Assembly: GCF_023074055.1 (NCBI RefSeq)
Contig: NZ_JADPKR010000114.1
Location: 1 to 64,000 of the forward strand
Source: Bradyrhizobium sp. 141
GTDB taxonomy: Bacteria > Pseudomonadota > Alphaproteobacteria > Rhizobiales > Xanthobacteraceae
Direction of reading: 5' to 3'
Length of the DNA: 64,000 bases
Shown: in pieces, positions 7,191-13,253 of the stretch
How the letters are laid out: each line of letters opens with the position of its first letter
How positions within the stretch are numbered: the first letter of the stretch is position 1
Notes under the pieces: model-generated
The model's input: the letters and a program-made list of their open reading frames with translations, nothing else
Database searches by the model: none
Told to the model about the DNA's origin: nothing
Translations under genes and position numbers: made by a program

Positions 7191-7606
7191 GGCGCGCTCC
7201 TCAACTGCTGACTACGATTCCAAACCGCAAAAGTAAGTTCACTTCCGGTCGCAAAACCAGGACGCTCCCGGATTCACAACTCAGCTCCGGGCCGCTGTTA
7301 GAAAAATGGCCCCAGCTCGTGGGATATTGGCGGGCATTAGAGCTGGGGCCTATCGGGGTTTGCCCTTGGGGAAGGGCACCGGGAAAACTCGGCAATTGCA
7401 GGAATGTTCCTGTCCTAATTTTCAGATTGCGGCGCTGCCTCGTCGCCGGACGGATTGATGGGTTCGCTTTCGTTACGAGCTACGAGCTGGGACGTGTGCT
7501 CCGGTCTGTCTTCGGGACCGGACATGGCCGGTGCGCTCTAGCGCGGGTCAGCTAAGGGGCCAAGAGGAGCCGTCCTGAAAAGCAAGAGGCCGCCACTGAG
7601 GCGGCC
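7191..7606. other. Non-coding stretch with repeat remnants
   Basis: No convincing gene is seen. The right half holds a truncated element A (about 7443-7488) joined directly to repeat B copy 2 (7489-7561), the same junction order as at 6713-6815. A hairpin follows at about 7588-7608. Confidence 0.55.
7489..7561. repeat. Dispersed repeat B, copy 2
   Basis: It runs from GGGACGTGTGCTCC to TCAGCTAAGGGGCC and aligns with 5140-5207 with mostly single-base differences. It is fused on its left to a partial element A. Confidence 0.6.
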
Positions 7607-7608
7607 TT
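7588..7608 (-). terminator. Hairpin terminator of the 44-aa gene
   Basis: On the minus strand the stem GGCGGCCT/AGGCCGCC style arms enclose five bases and are followed by CTTGCTTTT. It overlaps the stop codon region of the 44-aa gene, consistent with a compact factor-independent terminator. Confidence 0.5.
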
Positions 7609-7741
7609 AATTCATCTTGCGCCGTAGCTGCTTGATGATCTCCCGAAGATCGGCCGCGTACTCCTCGATGACCCGGCGAGCCTCCTCCAAGCGCGACGAC
7701 TTGGTTTCGCTAGCCTCAGTCCGTTTGTCAGGAGCCGGCAT
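7607..7741 (-). CDS. Small helical protein (44 aa)
   Basis: The product begins MPAPDKRTEASETKSSRLEE and continues as one long amphipathic helix, ARRVIEEYAADLREIIKQL, with a basic end RRKMN. The heptad-like spacing suggests a coiled coil. I associate this layout with a recurrent Bradyrhizobium-type micro-protein. The start codon has only a weak binding site (TAGG). The end coordinate may be off by one base. Confidence 0.5.
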   Translation of the reverse strand: MPAPDKRTEASETKSSRLEEARRVIEEYAADLREIIKQLRRKMN

Positions 7742-7805
7742 AGCCTAACGATCTTCCCGGGCAGACCGAGAGGTTTGATCCAGCTCAACCAGGCTGAGGC
7801 GGACT

Positions 7806-7988
7806 TTACTCCGCTGCGTCCTGCACGGTGCGGATGTGTTCGGCGCGACGGGCCAGCTCATCATAGGTCTTGGCGACCTTGCGCAAGCTTTCCTTCGTCT
7901 GGTGATGCTCGCAATTGTCGGCCTTGGTGCGAAACTCCTCCGCTCGCAGGCGCCAGTACTTTGGCGGGTGCATACGCTCGATACCCAT
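7806..7988 (-). CDS. Conserved small hypothetical protein (60 aa)
   Basis: The core MHPPKYWRLRAEEFRTKADN followed by a helix of HxTKESLRKVAKTYDELARR type is a recurrent rhizobial small-protein pattern, probably two antiparallel helices. Three in-frame ATGs exist (8027, 7988, 7973). The 7988 start has AGGGG upstream; 7973 begins at the conserved part. No function is known. Confidence 0.6.
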   Translation of the reverse strand: MGIERMHPPKYWRLRAEEFRTKADNCEHHQTKESLRKVAKTYDELARRAEHIRTVQDAAE

Positions 7989-8084
7989 GACGCCAATCCC
8001 CTGAATTGGTCCGTTCATGCCGATCAATGGACCTTCAGTCCAAGTGTTCCAGCAAACTACTAAAGTAGCAGATTGGACTCAGCG

Positions 8085-8160
8085 CGTAGGATGGATTGAG
8101 CATTTGCGAAACCCATTTGCTTCGTCAGCCGGGCTTTGATGGATTTCGCTTTCGACCCAT
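8085..8160. repeat. Inverted repeat element A, shorter copy
   Basis: It begins CGTAGGATGGATTGAGC and contains GCGAAACCC and GATGGATTTCGCTTTCGACCCAT. It matches the copy at 6713-6804 but lacks the final CCTACG arm, so it is slightly truncated on the right. Confidence 0.6.
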
Positions 8161-8380
8161 GCCGCACTCAGCCTGTAGACGCAAACGGCAGGCCGAGCTC
8201 GATGCAAGGTGAAGGCGAAGCGGGCAAACGGGATATCGTGGCAATCGTTCCTCGCGCCCTCACTTGCGCGAGCCCGATCGAAGCTTGGCCGTGCTGCGGC
8301 ACTCGGCAGCTTCGAACCCGAGCAACCAATTCGAATCTCGCTTGTTGTCGCCGGCACAATCACTTGCAGGAGACAACAAC

Positions 8381-8701
8381 ATGACACGTCTAACTCTACT
8401 CGCCGCAACCTTGTTGCTGCTCGCCTCGGTGCCGGCGGGCGCCCAGTCGCAGCCTGCGCAAAGCGGACCGGGCAACAACGCCGTCAACAGCTCGGACCAG
8501 AACAACTCGAACAAGCCGGTCGAGGGCCGCAACAGCTTCACCGAGGGACAGGCGAAGTCGCGGATCGAGGGCGCCGGATATTCCAACGTCTCCGGCCTGC
8601 AGAAGGATGACCAGGGCGTCTGGCGCGGCAAGGCCGACAAGGCCGGCACCAAGACCGACGTCAGCCTGGACTTCCAGGGCAACGTGAACCCCACCAAGTA
8701 A
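8381..8701 (+). CDS. Exported PepSY-like small protein
   Basis: A 106-aa protein with a clear Sec signal peptide (MTRLTLLAATLLLLASVPAGAQ, cleavage near residue 22), a Gln/Asn/Ser-rich linker, and a C-terminal domain from about residue 48 (SFTEGQAKSRIEGAGYSNV, then DDQGVWRGKA and VSLDFQGNV). The helix-hairpin-strand pattern resembles single PepSY-type periplasmic domains. AGGAGA precedes the ATG. It is 12 bases upstream of the YflT-like gene and probably co-transcribed with it, sharing the terminator at 9361. A stress-related envelope role is inferred. Confidence 0.65.
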   Translation: MTRLTLLAATLLLLASVPAGAQSQPAQSGPGNNAVNSSDQNNSNKPVEGRNSFTEGQAKSRIEGAGYSNVSGLQKDDQGVWRGKADKAGTKTDVSLDFQGNVNPTK

Positions 8702-8713
8702 GGACTCCCAGAC

Positions 8714-9340
8714 ATGACCATCACCATCTCCCGCCTCTACGACAATTATTCCGACGCCGAGCGCGCGGTGACGCGGCTCGAGGGGGCCGGCGTACCGCAC
8801 GCCGACATCAGCATCGTCGCCAATAATTCGGACAATTGGTACGGCTCCTCGCGCGGCAAGGTCGATCGTGACCGCGACGGCACCGACGATCGTGCCGAAG
8901 GCGCCGGCACGGGTGCCGGCATCGGCGCCGGCCTCGGCGGCGCGGCAGGCCTTCTCGCCGGTCTCGGCCTGCTCGCCATCCCCGGCCTCGGGCCGGTCGT
9001 GGCCGCAGGATGGCTGGCCTCGACCGCAGCCGGCGCAGCCGCCGGTGCGGCCACGGGCGGCATCGTCGGCGCCCTGACGCAGGCCGGCGTCTCCAAGGAA
9101 GATGCATCGCGCTATGCCGAGGGCGTTCGCCGCGGCGGCACGCTGGTGTCCGCGAGGGTGCCCGACCAGGACCGCGCGCGGCTCGATGCCCTGCTCCACG
9201 AGAGATCCGTGAACCTTGGGGATCGCAGCGCGGCCTGGCAGAAGGCCGGCTGGACCGACTTCGATGCCGCAAGCCCGCCGCTGTCTCCGGAGGACATCGG
9301 CCGCGAGCGCGAGCTCTACGGCGCGGGCACGCGGCGATAG
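8714..9340 (+). CDS. General stress protein 17M/YflT-like domain protein
   Basis: A 208-aa protein. The first 45 residues (MTITISRLYDNYSDAERAVT onward) form the beta-alpha-beta start typical of YflT-like general stress proteins. The middle (about 62-120) is an unbroken Gly/Ala zipper (GAGTGAGIGAGLGGAAGLLA and following), a likely membrane-associated hairpin. The end returns to a GVSKEDASRYAEGVRRGGTLVS strand-helix repeat of the N-domain. This duplicated-domain-plus-glycine-zipper layout is common in proteobacterial stress proteins. It forms an operon with the preceding exported protein. Confidence 0.75.
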   Translation: MTITISRLYDNYSDAERAVTRLEGAGVPHADISIVANNSDNWYGSSRGKVDRDRDGTDDRAEGAGTGAGIGAGLGGAAGLLAGLGLLAIPGLGPVVAAGWLASTAAGAAAGAATGGIVGALTQAGVSKEDASRYAEGVRRGGTLVSARVPDQDRARLDALLHERSVNLGDRSAAWQKAGWTDFDAASPPLSPEDIGRERELYGAGTRR

Positions 9341-9360
9341 CTCCGGTCAGACATGACAAG

Positions 9361-9390
9361 AAAAGGCCCCGCGGGTGCGGGGCCTTTTTT
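9361..9390 (+). terminator. Strong factor-independent terminator
   Basis: The stem AAAAGGCCCCGC / GCGGGGCCTTTTTT closes a short GGT loop and ends in six T residues, 20 bases after the YflT-like stop codon. Confidence 0.9.
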
Positions 9391-9562
9391 GACGTGAGCG
9401 CGATACGCCTGGCCGCACCGGGAAAAACAGGCATTTAGCTCCGAATTTAGCCAAATCCGCCGCATCGGATTCGGCGGAATGAAAGCTCTTCGCGCCATGC
9501 TGAAGCATGTCGCCTGCTCTCCTTGCGCGGACGCAATCGGGAGAGCTTCGGAGAGATCGCCC

Positions 9563-9748
9563 ATGTATTACGTCGCCGCTGCATTGCTGGTGCTGTCGGG
9601 ACTGTTCTATTCCGCGAGCCATCACGAGATCGGCTCGCTCGGCGTCACCATGTGCACCTATGGCAGCCGGTTCTGCGACAACCCGCTGATCGTCTTTTCC
9701 GGCGCGGCGCTGGCCGCCGCCTGGGGCATGTTCGTCAGCGTCAAGTAG
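9563..9748 (+). CDS. Small membrane protein (61 aa)
   Basis: Two hydrophobic segments, MYYVAAALLVLSGLFYSASH and PLIVFSGAALAAAWGMFVSV, flank a short loop with two cysteines (MCTYGSRFCDN). This is a two-pass membrane protein with a cysteine-containing periplasmic loop. The ATG at 9563 has GAGAG upstream; the longer frame from 9479 lacks support. I recognise it as conserved in Bradyrhizobium-type genomes, without known function. Confidence 0.65.
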   Translation: MYYVAAALLVLSGLFYSASHHEIGSLGVTMCTYGSRFCDNPLIVFSGAALAAAWGMFVSVK

Positions 9749-9929
9749 CGCGGCGGCACCAGACTTCCATCGCTCGCTCAAGACCGCGCCTGGACGCGAG
9801 GCCCGCGCCGGGCGACCGGAGGTGTTCGAGAATTCTTGCGATGATGGCACTCTACAGGTGTTTTGCCCGACAGGTCAAGCCGAATTAGACTTATCCGAAA
9901 CTACGATCTCCGGCATGGTAGGAACATTC

Positions 9930-9959
9930 GTTCTCTCATTAGCATTTGCTAGTGAGAAC
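9930..9959. promoter_or_regulatory. Palindromic operator candidate upstream of the NRAMP-related gene
   Basis: Outer arms GTTCTC and GAGAAC flank inner near-complementary arms TTAGCA and TGCTAG, together a 30-base inverted repeat ending 28 bases before the ATG at 9988. Position and symmetry fit an operator for a dimeric repressor, possibly metal-responsive (Mur/Fur or MntR type), but the motif does not match a consensus I can name with certainty. Confidence 0.45.
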
Positions 9960-9987
9960 ACCGCCCCCGATCGAGGTCTTCCCTTCC

Positions 9988-11274
9988 ATGAGCGACAGCG
10001 CCGTCACCCCGACGAAATCCTCGCCGACGCTGCTGCAACGGCTGGGGCCGGGCCTGATCACGGGAGCTGCCGACGACGATCCGTCGGGCATCGCCACCTA
10101 TTCGCAGGCCGGCGCGCAATTCGGCTATGGGCTGCTCTGGACGGTGTTTCTGACCACGCCGTTCATGATCGCCATCCAGCTCGTCAGCGCGCAGATCGGC
10201 CGCGTCACCGGCAAGGGGCTCGCCGCCAACGTCATGCAGGTCGCGCCGCGCTGGGCGGTGCTCAGCCTCGTCGCCATGCTCGTTGCCGCGAACACATTCA
10301 ACATCGCCGCCGACATCGCCGCGATGGCCGAGGCGCTCTCGCTCGTCATCGGCGGGCTCAACCACGAGCACGCCTTGATCTTCGCGGCGGGCTCGACCTT
10401 GCTGCAGGTGTTCCTGCCCTATCGCCGCTATTCGCCGGTGCTGAAATTCCTCACCTTGGCGCTGTTCGCCTATGTCGCGACCGCCTTCACGGTCAAGATC
10501 CCGTGGAGCACGGCGCTGCTCGCCGCGGTCTGGCCCAAGGCCAATGTCAGCGCTGACTATCTCTTGATGGTGGTGGCCGTGCTCGGCACCACGATCAGCC
10601 CGTATTTGTTCTTCTGGCAGGCCTCGCAGGAGATCGAGGAGATGAACCAGGGCGAACGCGACAAGCCGCTGCGCGAGCTCAAGCGCGGCGGCACCCACGA
10701 ACTCGACCGCATCAAGACCGACACCATCTCGGGCATGCTGCTCTCCAACGGCATCGCCTTCTTCATCATTCTCACCACCGCGTCGGTGCTGCACGCCAAC
10801 GGCGTCACCAGGATCAACTCGGCGACAGAGGCGGCCGAAGCGCTGCGGCCGCTCGCCGGGGACTTCACCTTCGCGCTGTTCGCGATCGGCATCATCGGCA
10901 CGGGGCTGCTCGCGATCCCGGTGCTGGCGGGCTCGGCCGCTTATGGCGTCGCGGAGATCTTCGGCTGGCGCGCCACGCTGGAGGCCAAGCCCGACGAGGC
11001 GGTCGGCTTCTACACCATCATCGCAGCGGCCACCATCATCGGCTTCGGCCTCGGCTTCACCGGAATAGACTCGATCCACATGCTGGTCTGGAGCGCGGTG
11101 CTCAACGGCATCGTCGCCGTCCCCATCATGGCAATGATGATGCTGATCGTCTCGAGTCGCGCGATCATGGGCCGCTTCAGGGCCCGGTCATGGCTGATCG
11201 CGCTCGGCTGGCTCGGCACCGCGCTGATGGCGCTGGCCGTCCTCGCCTTGCTCGGCTCGTCGGTGATGGGCTGA
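9988..11274 (+). CDS. NRAMP-related divalent metal transporter
   Basis: A 428-aa inner-membrane protein with about eleven transmembrane segments of the NRAMP fold, expected to take up divalent cations with protons. In helix 1 the canonical DPGN is replaced by DDDPSGIATYSQAG. In helix 6, where classical MntH proteins carry a methionine-containing metal-binding motif, the sequence reads GTTISPYLFFWQASQEIEE without methionine. These departures place it outside the Mn/Fe clade and closer to NRAMP-related proteins, some of which carry magnesium. ATG 9988 is chosen over an upstream in-frame start at 9946. A palindromic site lies just upstream. Confidence 0.8.
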   Translation: MSDSAVTPTKSSPTLLQRLGPGLITGAADDDPSGIATYSQAGAQFGYGLLWTVFLTTPFMIAIQLVSAQIGRVTGKGLAANVMQVAPRWAVLSLVAMLVAANTFNIAADIAAMAEALSLVIGGLNHEHALIFAAGSTLLQVFLPYRRYSPVLKFLTLALFAYVATAFTVKIPWSTALLAAVWPKANVSADYLLMVVAVLGTTISPYLFFWQASQEIEEMNQGERDKPLRELKRGGTHELDRIKTDTISGMLLSNGIAFFIILTTASVLHANGVTRINSATEAAEALRPLAGDFTFALFAIGIIGTGLLAIPVLAGSAAYGVAEIFGWRATLEAKPDEAVGFYTIIAAATIIGFGLGFTGIDSIHMLVWSAVLNGIVAVPIMAMMMLIVSSRAIMGRFRARSWLIALGWLGTALMALAVLALLGSSVMG

Positions 11275-11279
11275 ACAAG

Positions 11280-11564
11280 CTACGGCGTTACGGGATTGAC
11301 GGTCGGCGACGTCTTGGGCCCAGGCCGCGCCGGCTCGATCGGCGACTTCGGTCTGGTCGGGAGCACCGCGGCGCCAGCGGCCCGTGCCGCTTCTCCAGTG
11401 GTCGCATACATCGCAACATGCGCCGGCTGGGTCTTGGCGCGATTCCAAGGGCCGTGGTCGACGATCAGCATTGCTGCAATCGTCACACCAGCCACGATGA
11501 GCGCGATCACGCCGGGATGGCGGAGGGCTGTGGAAATAGAGCTCGCGAAACGACCACTTGTCAT
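11280..11564 (-). CDS. Membrane-anchored hypothetical protein with proline-rich tail
   Basis: From the ATG at 11564 the product is 94 aa: a short basic N-terminus, one transmembrane segment (VIALIVAGVTIAAMLIV) and a 50-residue Ala/Pro-rich C-terminal part ending KTSPTVNPVTP. The frame extends to an ATG at 11627 with GGAGG only one base away, too close to be ideal. It converges with the NRAMP-related gene, the stops being six bases apart. No family is recognised. Confidence 0.45.
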   Translation of the reverse strand: MTSGRFASSISTALRHPGVIALIVAGVTIAAMLIVDHGPWNRAKTQPAHVAMYATTGEAARAAGAAVLPTRPKSPIEPARPGPKTSPTVNPVTP

Positions 11565-11739
11565 CGAAGCATCCGTTATTGTCCTATCGGAGGTTAATTC
11601 AGAGGCGCCCCTCCCGGTTCCCCGCATCCCTCCAGCAGTTCCAGGCCAGCGTGGCGCTTCTGCGGCAGCAGAAGCGCCCGCGCCAAGGAACAGCCTTTCC
11701 GGCCGTCGCCCTTGCAGCGCACAAGCGCCGTCGGCCGAT

Positions 11740-12717
11740 TCACTCGCCCGGAGCGATCGCGTTGCTCGGCGTCGGCCGGTCGGTGATCTGCTGGCCGAAC
11801 AGGCTGCCGATCAACTCAACAGCAGTCCGCGCCGTCCGACCGCGTTCGTCCAGGAAGGGATTGAGTTCGACGATGTCGACCGATCCGACTGCGCCGGAAT
11901 CGTGCAACAGCTCCATGATCAGGTGCGCCTCACGGTAGGTCGCGCCACCCGGCACCGTGGTGCCGACGCCCGGCGCCACGCAGGGGTCGAGGAAATCGAC
12001 GTCGAAGCTGACATGCAGCACGCCGTTGCTCGCCTTGACCCGCTCGATGACCCGCCGGATCAACACGGCGACGCCGAACTCGTCGATCTGGCGCATGTCG
12101 ACGACCCTGATCCGACGTGCGCGCATCAGCTCCTTTTCGAGCTTGTCGATCGAACGCGCGCCGAACAGATCGAGCCTGTCAGGGCCGATCGAAGCGCGCG
12201 GCTCGTCGCCGAGCAGGCCGTCGAGGCCGGGCTCGCCGCACAAGAACGCGGCCGACATGCCGTGCATGTTCGCGGTGATCGTCGTCTCCGGCGTGTTGTA
12301 GTCGGCATGGGCATCGAGCCACAGCACGAACAGTTCCCGTCCACGCTCCTGCCAATGGCGCGCCATGGCATTGACCGATCCCATGGACAGCGTGTGATCG
12401 CCGCCGAGGAAGATCGGCAGCGCGCCGGTTTTCGCGATCTCATGGCCTCGTTGGCTCAGAACGCGCGTCCAGCGCTGGATCTCGCGGTAGTGATTGGCTC
12501 TTTCCGGCGGCCTGTCGGGGAGGTCCCGGATCTCGCTTGCGGAAAGATCGCCGTAGTCGACGACCTCGAAATCCAGGCTTTCCAGCAGTGTCGCAAGGCC
12601 CGCAGTGCGCAGCGCCGCAGGACCCATCAAGGTGCCGCGCTGCGAGGCCCCCATGTCGATGGGAGCACCGAGCAAGGCGATGCGCCGGGTTCGATCCGTC
12701 ATGGCCTGATCGGTCAC
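11740..12717 (-). CDS. rocF: Arginase
   Basis: Hydrolyses L-arginine to ornithine and urea; manganese-dependent, cytoplasmic. All metal ligands are visible: GGDHTLS, DAHADYN with the following MHGMS, and SFDVDFLDP; EXN-type substrate contacts follow (VDIVELNP). The length of 325 aa is normal for bacterial arginases. The start is set at GTG 12717, where AGGAGG sits five bases upstream; a TTG at 12738 and an ATG at 12702 are alternatives. It is flanked by unrelated genes and probably monocistronic. Confidence 0.93.
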   Translation of the reverse strand: MTDQAMTDRTRRIALLGAPIDMGASQRGTLMGPAALRTAGLATLLESLDFEVVDYGDLSASEIRDLPDRPPERANHYREIQRWTRVLSQRGHEIAKTGALPIFLGGDHTLSMGSVNAMARHWQERGRELFVLWLDAHADYNTPETTITANMHGMSAAFLCGEPGLDGLLGDEPRASIGPDRLDLFGARSIDKLEKELMRARRIRVVDMRQIDEFGVAVLIRRVIERVKASNGVLHVSFDVDFLDPCVAPGVGTTVPGGATYREAHLIMELLHDSGAVGSVDIVELNPFLDERGRTARTAVELIGSLFGQQITDRPTPSNAIAPGE

Positions 12718-12862
12718 GGCTGCCTCCTGCGTCAACAAGGTTGAGCAAGCCTAACAGAGATTCGCACCCGTCGTTTCCCGGGTACCTCCGCTGTCGGCGG
12801 ATCACCTCGGAACAAAATCCCGTGCGCTGAATTGCCCATCCAAGGCCGGCACCCGCCGTCAA

Positions 12863-12955
12863 TCACGGCGCCTGTCGCGGATAGCCAAAGGTCGTCAGAC
12901 CCGCTGTTCTAAACGAGCGCTCGCGCGGATAGCCAAAGGTGCCGGCCTCCGCCAT
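12863..12955 (-). CDS. Possible 30-aa peptide with duplicated TFGYPR motif
   Basis: The minus-strand frame reads MAEAGTFGYPRERSF, then TAGLTTFGYPRQAP. The hexapeptide TFGYPR occurs twice, encoded by two identical 17-base units (12876-12892 and 12924-12940) exactly 48 bases apart, hence in frame. There is no clear ribosome binding site. It may equally be a non-coding direct repeat upstream of the divergent gene at 12976. Confidence 0.25.
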   Translation of the reverse strand: MAEAGTFGYPRERSFRTAGLTTFGYPRQAP

Positions 12956-12975
12956 CAGGCTTGGAGGTCGCGCAC

Positions 12976-13236
12976 TTGAGCACGGACTTACCGCAATCCC
13001 CCTCCCAACCCGGCGTGGCCGAGCGTGCCCTCGATGCGGCAGCCGATGTCTCCCGCACGATCGGTGAAGTCGCCGGTGGCCTGCACGCAGCAGTCGACCG
13101 TCTGACCTCTACAATCGAGGAATCGCGCAAGCCCGGCGGAGCCCTCGCGACGGTTGCCGCGATCACGCGCGAAGCGCCGCTTTCCAGCCTGTTCGTCGCC
13201 TTCCTCTTTGGCGTCGCGGTCGCGCGGCGACGATAG
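12976..13236 (+). CDS. Small membrane-anchored protein (86 aa)
   Basis: The protein has a soluble helical N-terminal part (AERALDAAADVSRTIGEVAG, then LHAAVDRLTSTIEESRK) and a C-terminal membrane anchor, REAPLSSLFVAFLFGVAVARRR. This anchor resembles the C-terminus of DUF883/ElaB-type ribosome-associated membrane proteins. The start is TTG 12976, with GGAGG eight bases upstream; a TTG at 12961 is the alternative. Function is unknown. Confidence 0.6.
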   Translation: MSTDLPQSPSQPGVAERALDAAADVSRTIGEVAGGLHAAVDRLTSTIEESRKPGGALATVAAITREAPLSSLFVAFLFGVAVARRR

Positions 13237-13253
13237 AAACGCGGCGACCCTGC

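Noticed and set aside
7201..7395. A 64-codon minus-strand frame in the repeat region
   Set aside because: Pro/Ser-rich, no binding site, no family likeness, and partly composed of repeat remnants.
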